Part shown: positions 12,072 to 24,674 of the stretch, in pieces
Position numbering within the stretch: position 1 is the stretch's first letter
Layout of the letters: each line of letters starts with the position of its first letter
Assembly: GCA_003260075.1 (NCBI GenBank)
Contig: QLIY01000363.1
Coordinates: 51,877 to 115,876 of the forward strand
Length of the DNA: 64,000 nt
From: Phallusia mammillata
Lineage: Eukaryota; Chordata; Ascidiacea; Phlebobranchia; Ascidiidae
Direction of reading: 5' to 3'
Notes under the pieces: model-generated
The model's input: the letters and a program-made list of their open reading frames with translations, nothing else
Databases searched by the model: none
What the model was told of the DNA's origin: nothing
Translations under genes and position numbers: made by a program

Positions 12072-13890
12072 ATGAAGGTAATATGCGCAGGAGCACCAAA
12101 AACCGGCACAAAGTCTGTGGCGAAGGCACTTCGCATATTGGGCTACGATCAAGGTAGGTGACCTGCAGCGAAAACATATTATGTAGCTTTTCCCACAACG
12201 AAAGCACAACCGCGTACAGCAGGCTAGAAAAATAGCTTACGGTACGTCATAGAATATACACCACTCTCGTGCAATATGTGCCAAGTTTATCCTGATTCCT
12301 GACCAATCATTATGCATGACCAATCACATCGGTGGGAATTCCCCTCACACACTAGTATATTTACTGGGATTTTGGTAAAAGTCATTTTTATGTTAAATGT
12401 TAACGTCTGGATAGCTACGGATAGCTAAAGAAAAGCTAACCTGCGTCACTTTAGACTAAAATGGAAAAATGACAAAGTGTTTGAGTTTAAATAAAAGCGC
12501 TGAGAATTAGAAAATTGAACGAAGGCTCGAAAAATGAGAAAGTGTTTAAGTTTAACTAGAGGCCCGCGGACTTCAACCTCGAACACCACAGTCCTGCAAA
12601 ATTATCAAGGTGAATTTAAGTTCGGGATGCCATCTAAACACCTTGGTTCAAATTTGTTCTGTACATATTTAGTATGTGAGATATCAATCAACAAGCATTG
12701 ACAAGAAACTATCGTAAAAGTTTACATAAATAATATTCATGCATGTTTGCAGTTTTTGACGTTGAGGAGTCAATGGAATTCGCTTTCGATGAATGGGAGG
12801 ATATGTTTGAAAGCCGTGTGCCGAATATGGACAAGATATTCGAATCCTATGAAGCGCAAAACGTCGAAGCGGTGGTGGACATGCCTCATTCCCACTTTTT
12901 TGAGCAATTTCTGAATCGTTGGCCGGATGCAAAGGTTTAGCGAGATCAATAGTTTACGTTTGGTTGTGATGATAGTTTGGGGATTAATTGTTTGCCGTTA
13001 TCATCTTGGGAATATTAAAACACTACGGTCTTGACCAGGTTATTTTAATGATGCGGGATGAAGACAGCTGGTTTAAAAGCTTCGAGAATATGGTTAACGA
13101 ATCACAAAAGTACTCATTTATGGGTTACCTGACTCCTTTCTCGAAATCGATGCGAAGACTAATCAATTTTACGATGCAATTTTCTAAAGTTACGTTGGTA
13201 AGTGCTGACCATATTTTCAATTTTAAATTTGGCTCTTTGCAATTTCACAATGACGCAATTTGAGTAAAACTCACGTAAGTTTACGATGAACAGAAATATT
13301 GACAAATCTTATTTTTTATGTAGGGATCATATGTTCCTCACCCCTTTACATGGAAGATCTGGTATCGACGTCACAACGCATACGTAAAACTCGTGGTTCC
13401 AGAGGAAAAGCTTTTGACTTTTAACGTTACAGAGGTCAGTTGTAAGCTATCAAGTAACAAGTGTACAGAAAAAGCAGCAGTCTTAGGTATATAACTTTTG
13501 TAGAATACTAGTAAAAAACGGTTTTATAGTGTCTGTTTTTTTTTAAATACGTTGCCAATGAAACAAAGCATAGCCCAAAAGGTTGTCCAAAACATTGTTT
13601 TATTACAAACAACGTCTTAGGTCACCCTGTATAGTTTTATGTTCTTGATTGTAATCAGCCTTAACTTCACCGTCGTATTGCAGGGATGGGCGCCACTGTG
13701 CAAGTTTTTGGGAAAGCCGATTCCCGACGAAGATTTTCCGACAGAAAATCGAGCTACCAGCAAAAGCAAAATTGTTGACCGCCTGCTGCAAGATACAAAG
13801 ATTGTTAAAAAAGCGCAAAGGGAAATTTTGATATCTTTTGCACTTATTGTACTAGCAATTAGTATCGCAGTTGGATATTTTGTGTTTTAA
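12072..13890 (+). CDS. Tail-anchored sulfotransferase-like protein, copy 2 (intact)
   Basis: Five exons with canonical GT-AG borders and consistent phases: 12072-12153, 12753-12934, 13039-13197, 13324-13434 and 13684-13890, giving 246 residues. P-loop GAPKTGTKS at residues 7-15. RDEDSWFKS at 94-102 supplies the Arg and Ser that bind the 3'-phosphate of PAPS in sulfotransferases. A conserved RRHNAYVKLVVPEEKLL block lies in exon 4 and PLCKFLGKPIPDEDFP in exon 5. The final 20 or so residues are hydrophobic and end the protein. There is no N-terminal signal. The fold most resembles the P-loop sulfotransferase group Pfam calls Sulfotransfer_4; the substrate is unknown. This is the cleanest copy and serves as the reference for the array. 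Confidence 0.85.
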
Positions 13891-14383
13891 ATTAGCGATG
13901 TGCTGATGTAAATCATACTTGCTGGTTAATTCCACGTTCAAGCTATCAAAAATGATGACTTTCACACATTGGCGTTATGTCTACATGACTTCAAAACGTA
14001 CTAAAATATATGGCGTGGCATTGTATTTTACATCGAGTTTCAATCACACGTAAAACATTGTTATGGAGTGGATTAACTTTTATTGCGCTGATTGATTAAA
14101 TATCTTATTGAAGTTTTTGATTTTTGGAAGCGTATGTAACTTATTTTACGTAATCCGGGAAAATACATAAAGGTAAGTTAATTTTTGCTTTTGTGTCTAC
14201 ATGAAGCATTTCACTATTGGTTTAAAGTTAGAAAAGGGCAGAAGAAGTTTCAGTCAAATCTTGTAGTATTGTTTTTTTGGTATTGTACGACTTGTCGTAA
14301 GTTTTAGACTTGATTCGGTATATCTTTTGTTATTTTTAAAAAGAATGAGAAAAATCTTGCTTGCGTCCTGTCAGAGCTACAAC

Positions 14384-14620
14384 CAGTGGTGAGATTAAAT
14401 TTTTTTTCAGCCGGTTCTATCACAAAAGTCATATTTTTCAGCCGGTTCAGTTACAAAAAGTCATTTGACTGTAACTAGTGATTCAAACCAGTTCGCTGAT
14501 CTCATAAAATTCTGTAAAACGGTTTTCTGTGAAACTGATCTCAAGAAATTCGGTGAAACGGTTCTATAGAACGGGCCGGCTGAATCCCACCACTGGCGAA
14601 CCGGCTGAATCCCACCACTG
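14384..14620. mobile_element. hAT-like MITE, 237 bp, present only in duplication copy B
   Basis: Terminal repeats CAGTGGTG and CACCACTG. Exact target duplication gctacaac at 14376-14383 and 14621-14628. The right end is duplicated in tandem (gccggctgaatcccaccactgg occurs twice, about 14576-14620). Subterminal gccggttc motifs repeat inside. The equivalent position in copy A (about 4473-4480) is empty. Confidence 0.95.
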
Positions 14621-15303
14621 GCTACAACCTCCAGAAATAGTGTCTACAAAGATGCAGTGAGCCTGTCAGCGCAAGATTGTGGGTGGAACCTCGCCCCAGT
14701 TTATATTGTAGCCCAGTTCTGTTAGCCAAAAGATCAATTACTTTAAGACTGTGTATAGCGTTTCTACTATTTTAACACGAGTCACCTAAAATTTGTTTCT
14801 AGATTCTGCAACTCAAATGCAAATACGCGTGTGCCCGGTTTAACAAGTCAGTGAGTTTGGGCAATCATTTGAAATAAAATAACTCAAAAATGGTAAAAGT
14901 TTGTATCGCGTGACTACTCAACGCTATATTTACACTGCTCTGGTATACCTGTGAGCTTGTTTGCTTTGGTCAAATACTTGCTGTAGTTTGCTGAGGTTGT
15001 TTTGAAATTGGAACCTACCGAACTAAGTTTTCTGACGCTTTAAGTTTTTGAAGTTTGTTGGTCGACTGGGTTATTTAGTTTTTTTTTTCATTCGTAAAGA
15101 TTTGACAGGAACTTGAGTGGAAAACTTTGAAAGATTTCGTACCTTTTCAGTTTGCTTCTTGCATTTGAAGCGCGCTTATTAAATTTAGTAGCCATTCATT
15201 GCCAAAAAATATTTCGTGTATGGTTTAAACTGCAATCCACTAAAAACGTGGTAACTGTTTTGTTTCGTCTGAATTACTCGATAATACAACAGACTCTCTA
15301 GCA

Positions 15304-16046
15304 CAGTGGTTCTTAACCTTTTTATAACGGCCGAACCCCTACGATATTCTTCAGCCTTTGGTCGAACCCCAAAGTTACATCCTAGTTTTATAACCCATTT
15401 TGTTTGGTGGGTCATAATTAGTTTTTGTTCAAACGTAGTGGCAACAGTTACTGTTGGTCATTTTCATTGAATAATACAAGCAACTTGTTTTAGGATTACT
15501 TTAATTTCGGCAATTTTTGGTTTTACGAAAAATAAAGCATTGCATTTTTAGCATCTGTGCACAAACATGAAAACGATGAAGTAATAAATTTTTGCTGCCA
15601 ACAAAGTTTCGTTGTTTTTTGCTTATGAACAACGCGCACAGTGCTCTTTGTTACGTCAAAAAAATAAATAAAACCTTAGTGTAAGGGTGCATCGTAGATT
15701 CTTATTTCAAAAACGGCCGCCATTTACCTGCTTATTTTTGTTTAATATATTTGGTTTATATCACATATCTACTATCTAATAGCGCCCAAAAAGCCCAGAT
15801 TAATTTCCAGCTTGAACTGCACTGGGATCAGTAAAGTGTTTGTGATGTCATAATCTATTTTGTGATGCTTGCAGTACCTGTTTTGTCGGATTGTTTGCAC
15901 ACAATAGGCGTACAAAAAGTCTGACGCATATAGTTATTGGGCTGGTACTCTTTTTAGTATCACAAAACTGTTTAGAGCAGTTTAAAAATCAAAATATTTA
16001 GCAGAAGAGTTTTTTTACGCCTCGGTCGCCAGTACACATATTTTAA

Positions 16047-16143
<97 letters not shown>

Positions 16144-16190
16144 TTCGTCGAACCCCTGGGGTTCGATCGAACCCCGGTTAAGAACCACTG
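15304..16190. mobile_element. hAT-like MITE, 887 bp, with a poly-C tract
   Basis: Inverted terminal repeats CAGTGGTTCTTAACC and GGTTAAGAACCACTG. Exact 8-bp target duplication ctctagca at 15296-15303 and 16191-16198. Subterminal 'cgaacccc' motifs occur near both ends. It holds a 94-bp C run at 16050-16143. No coding capacity was seen. Confidence 0.95.
16050..16143. repeat. Poly(C) tract, 94 bp
   Basis: Uninterrupted C run inside the 15304-16190 element, close to its right end. Polyglycine reading frames across it on the minus strand are artefacts of the homopolymer. Confidence 0.95.
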
Positions 16191-16460
16191 CTCTAGCATA
16201 AGTATTGTTGCAGGGTTGTAACATCCCACAATTATCAAAAAATCTGCACCAGCAACATGGGCCGGTAAACACAATCAATACTTGAACTGCCTCTTTATTT
16301 AAAGCTGTTTCTTCATAAGGTTTAGAAATTTAGAAGACACAAAGCAAACAAAACAACTCACGTTGTCCGAACAAACCTTTTACTTTTTAGTGTAGATTAT
16401 AATTTAAAGAACTTTTTCCCCTTGTATAGGTTTGTTTGGGGTTATTTACAGTTTGTAGGT

Positions 16461-17920
16461 ATGAAGGTTATATGTGCTGGAGCACCCAAAACTGGGACCA
16501 AGTCTATGGCGAAGGCCCTTCGCATGTTGGGTTACGATCAAGGTAGGTTGGCTACGAAAATTTCGACATAAGTTCAGTTGAGGACTTAATATAATCGGTA
16601 TTTGTTTAAATTAGTAGCGTATACTGTAATATGAGTTGATATTCTTATCAGTTTTGATATTTCAAGAGTATTGCATTGATTGAAGAAATTAATTTATAAG
16701 TTTTAAAGATATTCTGATGGTACCAATCTATGTTTGCAGTTTTTGATATTGGGGAGGTAATTGATTTGGCTTTTGATGAATGGGAGAATTTATTCGAAAA
16801 TCGTGTACCGAATATGGACAAGATATTCGAATTGTACGAAGCGCAAAACGTCGAAGCGGTAGTGGATATGCCTCATTCGCACTTTTTTGATCAGTTTCTA
16901 AATCGTTGGCCAGAGGCAAAGGTGACTGGTTTTCTCTCTATTGAATATAAAATATAAACCAATCTTGAAACTTTGTCTTCACTAGATTATTCTAACGATA
17001 CGAGATGAAGGCAGTTGGTTTGAGAGTTTTGAAAATATGACGAAAGAGTCAAAAAAGTATCGCTGGGTGACATATCTAACACTCTTCTCCAATTCGCTCC
17101 GACGGTTTCTTAGTTTAAGCATAAAATTTGCAAAAATTGCTTTGGTAAGTGCTGAACACATACTGATGATCTAATGCACAACGAAATACCATTTTTCTAA
17201 TCCTATATAGCGCGTTGCAAGAGTTGTTTGTAAGTGTACTGTAGAACGTTACGATTTAACATTCATTTTGGTTAAGGCGATTTTTTACCGTTTAAATTAA
17301 GTATACTTACATTATATTTTGTGTAGGGATCCCACATTCCCCACCCCTTTATATGGAAGATCTGGTATCGTCGTCACAACGCATATGTGAAACTGGTAGT
17401 TCCTGAGGAAAAGCTTTTGACTTTTAACGTTAAAGAGGTCAGTTGTAAACCAACAAAAGAAGAAAACATGTAGTCGTGGAAATAATACATTGTTCAATTT
17501 TTACGATGTATGTATCTTTTTTTGTTAAAACCATCTGTAATTCACTTTGTAAAGCCTATTCACATAATTCGAAGGTAGGTTGACATACAGAATGGCCCAT
17601 TGTAAAACGCATTGTTTTACACCAGACAAACTGTTGTTTTTAACTGGCAACCTGCGCCGTGTGGTGATGCAGATGCCTTGTCAATAAAATTAACGGTCGC
17701 ATATTTGTCGCAGGGGTGGGGGCCACTGTGCAAATTCTTGGGAAAGCCGGTTCCTGACGAAAATTTCCCAACAGAAAATCGAGCAACTGGTAAAAACAAA
17801 ATCGTTGACCGTCTATTGCAGGATACGAAGATGATAAAAAAGGCGCAAAAAGAAGTTTTGATGTCTTTTGCAGTTATTGTAGTTACAGTTAGTGTCGCAA
17901 TTGGATATTTTGTGTTTTAA
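16461..17920 (+). CDS. Tail-anchored sulfotransferase-like protein, copy 3
   Basis: Exons 16461-16542, 16740-16921, 16986-17144, 17327-17437 and 17714-17920, each the same length as in copy 2, giving 246 residues. The P-loop GAPKTGTKS is kept. The 3'-phosphate motif is RDEGSWFES. The catalytic-domain middle has diverged (exon 3 reads YRWVTYLTLFSNSLRRF), while exons 4 and 5 stay close to copies 1 and 2. It ends in a hydrophobic tail. Introns are unlike those of copies 1 and 2, so this is an older duplicate. It appears intact. Confidence 0.85.
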
Positions 17921-18503
17921 TTATGAGCTGTGTCAATGGTTTGCTGTTAAACGTACTTGCCGGTTAATTGCAGTATTCAAGTTTGCGAGCATCGTGTCTT
18001 TTACAAATGTATACAATATGTGCCTTACTACGTACTAAAACTGTGATAAAAAATTGCGTTCGGGTCTTGATTCCACGTCCGGTCCGACAAACAACATAAA
18101 GCATTCAACGAAAGGTTACAGGTTTGACGAAGAATCTTAATGTTTTAGTCAATCCTTTCATAGTTGTTATGGTCAATAGTCTGTGGATTGACTTGCCGAT
18201 TCAAACGTTATGTTGAGTAACAACATGACGAGTAACAACCATTTTGTGACCCTGTTAAATTTTTGACTTTCAGAATTGTTATGCGTGATGACAAATGACG
18301 CAACAAAAATGTAAGTGCAATCTTTGTCGTTGTACCTTCGCCTTGGTTTATTTTGTGTGACTTTTATCACAAATTAGAGGTATTTAACATTACTTTAAAT
18401 TGTAATAAATCTCAGTTTGCTGCAAAGAATTATACGTGTTTATCGTTTATTTGCTTGTCCCATTGATCTTGTTTTGGTTGTTTGCTGTTGCAATATCGTT
18501 ACC
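17921..18503. other. Intergenic, no gene seen
   Basis: Downstream flank of sulfotransferase copy 3; nothing recognisable. Confidence 0.4.
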
Positions 18504-18980
18504 TTTGCAATAACAATGTTGAAGAGCGAATGGGTTAAACAACGCAATTTCACACCAAACCATTAACAACAGCAGCAAACACTTCAAACGTTGTACAAGA
18601 AAGGGGCACTTTATGTCGTCATTATTGAATCACAACATCCTGATTAAACCAACATATTTAGTTGACTCAGAAAATCCCGACATACGTTAATACACTTCAA
18701 GCCATGACACAGGATGCGTTCCAACTATTTACAGTGGTTCTTAACCTTTTTACNTTTGCAATAACAATGTTGAAGAGCGAATGGGTTAAACAACGCAATT
18801 TCACACCAAACCATTAACAACAGCAGCAAACACTTCAAACGTTGTACAAGAAAGGGGCACTTTATGTCGTCATTATTGAATCACAACATCCTGATTAAAC
18901 CGATATATTTAGTTGACTCAGAAAATCCCGACATACGTTAATACACTTCAAGCCATGACACAGGATGCGTTCCAACTATT
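18504..18980. repeat. Direct repeat of 226 bp around a single N (probable assembly junction)
   Basis: 18504-18729 is repeated at 18755-18980 with only about two differences. Between them lie the left end of a hAT-like element (18732-18753, same family as 15304-16190) and one N at 18754. The pattern fits two alleles, one with and one without the element, joined end to end. Confidence 0.9.
18732..18753. mobile_element. Truncated left end of a hAT-like element
   Basis: The sequence cagtggttcttaaccttttt equals the first bases of the 15304-16190 element and is cut by the N at 18754. The rest of the element is missing from the window. Confidence 0.85.
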
Positions 18981-18981
18981 A

Positions 18982-19784
18982 CCTTGAAACCAAACACGCT
19001 CATTTGACGACAGAACACACTATGTATCTACTGGAGCATAACGAAAGTAAGGTGTGCATTGCTTGACTGACCACGCGGTATTTACGCAGCCCTGTGGCTA
19101 TGTAGATTTTCTGCTTGTTTGCTCTTGTCAAGTTACCTCGATTTATAGAGATTTTTAAATACTAGACTTACTGCACCTTTACGTTTATCCTGCGATTTGG
19201 TTTTTAGTGTTTGTTGGTTAACTTGGTTATTATGTTTTGATTGGAAAAGGTTTGACAGAGCTGCAGTGGTTGGTTTGGTGCTGTTGTGCAGCTTTGTCCC
19301 TTGTTTTTGAAATGACGTAACCAAATGTAGCTATTTTCATTGAGGAATGCTAGAATACTAACTTGAATCAACTCCCACCAGACGCATCTGTGCAGGACTT
19401 TTAGCTTTGGAGTGCTTCACAACCCAACCACCGACAACTAAGTAGTGATTTTAGGGCATAACTTCAACGGACTGGTTGGGGTATTGAATATCCACGAATG
19501 AATGGTCAAAACTGTTCTTGTGTAGCTGCAATATCTCCAAACTGCTGACATCTAAACCAGCAACACGGAGCGGTTGACGTGATAAATAATAATTAAATGT
19601 TATTTCATTTAAAGTTTTTGTTTTATTTGTTTTTTTTAAACTGATAAACACGTAAACAAATAACTTCTGGGCACATACCTTTGATATAGTTTTTCACCTT
19701 TTATGCGTCACATAAGAAAACGTTGTTTACCCTTATTATCGGCTTGTTTGAGTATTTGTGAGGCACCATATTCTACTTTCCATT
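18982..19784. other. Intergenic upstream of sulfotransferase copy 4
   Basis: No protein-coding or repeat structure recognised. Confidence 0.4.
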
Positions 19785-21570
19785 ATGAAGGTAATATGTG
19801 CTGGAGCACCTAAAACTGGGACCAAGTCAATCGCGAAGGCCCTTCGCATGTTGGGTTACGATCAAGGTGGGTTGTCTACGAAAATTCCAATTTAGTTTTT
19901 AAATTCGGCGTTAAAATTTGTTCCAACATTATATATTTACAGTGTTTGACGTTGAGGAGTCAATGGAATTCGCTTTCGATGAATGGGAGGATGTGTTTGA
20001 AAACCGTGTGCCGAATATGGACAAGATATTCGAATTGTACGAGGCGCAAAACGTCGAAGCAGTGGTGGACATGCCTCATTCGCACTTTTTTGATCAGTTT
20101 CTAAATCGGTGGCCAGAAGCAAAGGTGAATGATTTGCCAAAAGACAATAGATCACATTTGATTGTTATTTTTTTGTGATCCACTAACCTTAGAGAATTGT
20201 TTTGATCAGGTTATCTTAACGATGAGAGATGAGGACAGCTGGTTTAAGAGCTTCGAGAATATGGTCAAAGATTTAAAAAAATACGCATTCATGGGTTACC
20301 TGACTTTATTTTCAAAATCGATGGAAAGAGTAATAAATTTCACCATGCAGTTTTTTCTAATTACAACGGTATGTGTTGATCATATGTTGAAAAATTAACA
20401 CACAGAAAAATATCTAAATGGGTTGTCATTAGACGATTAGTTTTACATGAATTAAACTCGTCAAACGACTCTTGCGTTTCGGTAAAACGATGTGTTAAAC
20501 AAAACAATGAACTGCGTGTCACTGAAACTATATCGAATGGCGAGAGGTTACTGCAGGTCAACATATCCATATTAAGTTAGTGATGATTTAATTGCTAACA
20601 TGTTTCACTACATGGCTTTCTATTTTGTTCGTTTTTATAATACTATTTGTGCCTTCTACAAGATCCAGTCGTTTAACGGCTTGTGACATATATATTCCTT
20701 TCCATTCTAACACTATCGAACTTTTCGTTTTTGCTTAAGTAAAACGACTATAGACTATGCATGGTGCTAACCAAGAACGGAAAGGTATTCGTTTATGCAA
20801 GAAGGAAAAAGATAGATAGATGCTTTTTCAGTTTTATTATGCTTTTTTGTGTGGCAACGCAAAACCATTAAAATATGTTTTGTTTTTGTAAGGTTCCCTG
20901 AACCCTCACCCCTTTATATGGAAGATCTGGTATCGTCGTCACAACGCATACGTAAAACACGTGGTTCCTGAGGAAAAGCTTTTGACTTTTAACGTCAAAG
21001 AGGTCAGTTGTAAGCTATCAAGAGATGAAAAAAGGTTATAGTCGTAGAAATCGCGTCATAAAATGCTTTTAGAGTATGTGATCTCGTTTTAAATGTGTAA
21101 CTGAATCTTTGTGTTGCAAGGTGGGTTGACCACAGAGAGCTACAGAGTTGTAAGCAAGCCTGGAATTGTATTCCAAACCCAACTAAAAAACTAATTCAAG
21201 TTTGTGAAATTGCGGTATAATGATGCCCAAGTCACGCTCAATTGTATTTAAATTTAGCCAGAACCCCACCCAACCCTGCAGGAAATTGAACGAGTAGTAG
21301 TGATTTGTTCTTGAGTGGATGAAACTAACTACTTTAAAACTAAACTTCCTTGTTTTACCGCAGGGATGGGTACCACTGTGCAAGTTCTTGGGTAAGCCCG
21401 TACCCGACGAAGATTTCCCAACAGAGAATCGAGCAACTGGCAAAAACAAAATCGCTGACCGCTTGATGCAGGAAACTAAGATTGTTAAAAAAGCCCAGAA
21501 GGAAGTTATGTTATCTTTCACACTTCTTGCACTTGCTGTTAGTGTTGCAGTTGTATACTTTGTGTTTTAA
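19785..21570 (+). CDS. Tail-anchored sulfotransferase-like protein, copy 4, exon-4 acceptor lost
   Basis: Exons 19785-19866, 19943-20124, 20210-20368, 20892-21002 (by homology) and 21364-21570. P-loop GAPKTGTKS, RDEDSWFKS and the hydrophobic C-terminus are all kept. The exon-4 acceptor is broken: other copies read gtag followed by GGA, here the sequence is gtaaggttcc. The only AG puts the next codons out of frame and hits TGA at once, and the in-frame upstream codon is TAA. Two frame-preserving escapes exist. Exon 4 is 111 bp and can be skipped. Alternatively, an AG at 20923-20924 would begin the exon 11 codons later. It is either a variant protein or a young pseudogene. Confidence 0.75.
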
Positions 21571-24500
21571 CCTGCAGTTATGTCCACAATTTTATGCCCT
21601 ACATACTTGCCAGGTTCCTGTAGCATTTAAGTTAGTAATTAAATCATGGTGAACAGTATACACATTGACGTTACGGCCGAGACACGACTTCGCATGTTAT
21701 TGCTTGTTAAAGCGACAAACATAAATTATCATTCGACTTTTCGATCAGTAATGCATCAAAGGTGATATTAGCACAAACTCAGCTTTTCAAACTTCTACTG
21801 TGTATTTTTGATTCAATCAAATGAAGGCTAGTCTATTACCAATGCTGTGAGAGATTTTCAAATGCCGCGAAATATTTACGCAGTGTTCAACTTTTTTTAA
21901 GTTTTAGGACTAACGTGGTGCAAAAAGTAAGCGTCTGTAAGAACCTCATTTTCAACCCATTTGTTTACAAAAGCAGCTTCGCCAATTACAATATAGTTGC
22001 GTGTTCTTAGCCTGCAAAGTGTACTGCTAATATCTGTGTGTTACTGTAATGTTGCCTTTTTTCCCAAGATCAAGTATTTGAACCTTCATGTTGGAGAATG
22101 GATACGTTTTGATCAGACCTCTCAGCAACTTGTGTTGTTCGTAGTGATGGACTTATCGCAAGTTTGATGATTGCTTAATAACTTTTTAAGATCACAAGAA
22201 GAATCGATTTTTGTGGGCTGCTGGAGCTTCATGATGTGTATCACATCAATCCAATGACCTATAGGATTAGTATGTGATGAAGGTTGAAACTTCGCCCTTG
22301 TTTGTTGCCTTTCTCTGAATTAGAATATAATTAAATTTCGCCTCAAACCCTATTAAAAGCATCGAACGAAACGGAACTCCGGCCAACAAATTCGAATCAT
22401 AGCCGACTATGTAATTAGAGGCTTATTTGTACATCTTCTTATTAAACCAAAACCAGGATTAGAAAACAATCGCGTTCACGCCTTTAGTCTAGCAATATTT
22501 CGTAACCAGGTCCTTCACGTGGTACACAGCTTCAATAATGTATGAAGCAGCTTAACATTGTTGACCGTGCATATATGTTTCTTACCACTGGGATAGATCT
22601 CTTGAGATATAAAAACGTATTATAGCATTGCAAATAAACCCGTAAGTACATACAATGTTTCTTTAAAATAAAATTGTGAATGAGTCCTTTCAGTAAAGAA
22701 AATGTGTCAAAATTTTGTTATAATTACGTTTACTTCAAAAATGCCATTAAAGTATTAAAGTTATTGAATGTGAAATTAGGCTGGACTGACAAAATCTCAC
22801 GACTAAAGCCTAATGTTTAATGAAACGATTAATAGGAACCAGTTTTGATTTGGTATTACGTTTTGTGGATATTGATTACATGGTTGCCTATTCCGATTTT
22901 ATTGATTTTGGGGATTATTTGGATGTAAATAAGAGCGTGGATGATTTCACCTTGCAATACTAACGACGGATCTTCGTCTTTTTATCGCTGGTATTGGTCT
23001 AAGAAAGGATGTAGTTAAGCTTAATCACGACTTTGGTAGCAGAAAATTCAACACTTTTATTGAAAGCAAGTTCAAAGCAGTTAACAAGTACACCTTAAAC
23101 GTGTCATTACAAAAGACAAATAGTACAGGCGTATAGTAAAGCTAAAAGTTAGATTACTGGCGCTAATAGTGAGATACAACATGCATGGCTTTTCAGTTAT
23201 AAACTATAGACTGTCGTAAAATTTTCGGTGTAAAAAAACAGTTTTTTTCTAGACGTGATAAATGTCCTACTTGGCTTCTGTTGCAGTTATCTTTCACTAA
23301 ATTAACTGACAAAAATCCGTAAAAGTTAACCGTTTTTTTATACGTAAGGACAATCGTACAACTTATCTAAAGCAAAGTCTCGCGACCGAAAGTGCATAAA
23401 AGCAAAACATTGTGTCTAATATATTTAAGTCAGTTCTAGCAAATCCTTTCATTTCTTAGTTGTTTGTGAGCAGATCGGTGTGTCAGTGTTAATTTTCACT
23501 GTTTGGTCAGAATAACCTGCGATTTTCACTGGCAGTGATAATATGAGTGTGCTTAGCCTACAAAAAAGGATTTTTTTGTTTTAAGATGTGGCCAACGCCG
23601 TAATTATATGGGGTATAAATATATTTGGCAAAACCGTGAAAAATTGTGCACACTTTAGACCTAATAGATCTCTCACATCACTTCCTTGACAATCGCTACT
23701 TTGCTTACCTTCAAGGGATACATTGCGTCTGCATCCAGTAAACATGTCAAAAATTAACGTTATACATGACTGTCATTTCGATTTTTCGCTGCCCAAAGTT
23801 GTCGGTCTCGCGATTCAAATTTGTGATCTAAAAACGGTCCTAATGCATCCCCAGGTTGCTAGACGGTATAAAGATATAGATTACAAAGTCAGCGTAAATT
23901 AGAAATTGCATGTTGCAAGGAAAGTTTTTTAGCTTTAGGCAAAAAATGCTCCCGTAGCAAACAGTGGCTTTCTTTTAAAACCTTGGTTTAAAGACTTAGT
24001 TTTGCTTGTACGTAAATCAATACATTTATAAGCTTAGTCGAGATGCGATATTCAACGAATCACAATCAATCGCGTGGCAGATAACTATAGAGACTAATCA
24101 ATTATATAATCATAATTAATTAAATATAATCAATTAAAATAGATTAAAAATAAACAAACAGACACCCCATTTCAAAATTGGTTTAAGCCATTTGATTTAC
24201 TTTATTGCCCTAATCGACCGGAACTTTACTCTGGGGACAATAACATTTGCTTGACTTATTTGGGGAGCCAAACATCAGGTCCAGTAATGGAATTCAGTCG
24301 AATTGCACTGGTTCCTATAGGAACCCGTTTCTTTACTTCTAAAGTTTAGCACCGTTTTATATACATTGTCTTGTACAGGACGTGTAATGAGTGTTTGTTG
24401 GGATACTATACTAAAAAAATTAATTTGAATAATTGTTTAAATGTACCAAGCGTGCAAACAGTTTGTGGTAAAGTTATGTAACGTATATCGTAAAGCTTAA

Positions 24501-24674
24501 GACTTCGTTGCAGAAAAGACAAAACCGTTTAGCGACAAAGAGAAATGCCTATGCAAGGTTTAGAACGAAATCATTAACTGTTAAGAGGTATAAACATAAG
24601 ATGAAATGCTTACGACACGAACAGGTGCAAAATATTTTTCGTGTTTAGCGTTTTAGCTCCTTGCACATAAAAAA
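21571..24674. other. Long intergenic region, no gene seen
   Basis: About 3.1 kb of AT-rich DNA without a credible exon. Around 21845-21895 a short stretch resembles the inside of the 29467-29783 element and is probably a decayed copy. Confidence 0.5.

Larger units (their letters stand above)
10905..15018. repeat. Segmental duplication, copy B
   Basis: Direct repeat of about 1335-4868, carrying the second sulfotransferase gene. It is longer than copy A because of an extra stretch around 12280-12380 and the 237-bp transposon at 14384-14620. The edges were judged by eye. Confidence 0.85.

Noticed and set aside
15972-16278. Polyglycine frames on the minus strand
   Set aside because: Artefact of the 94-bp C tract inside a MITE.
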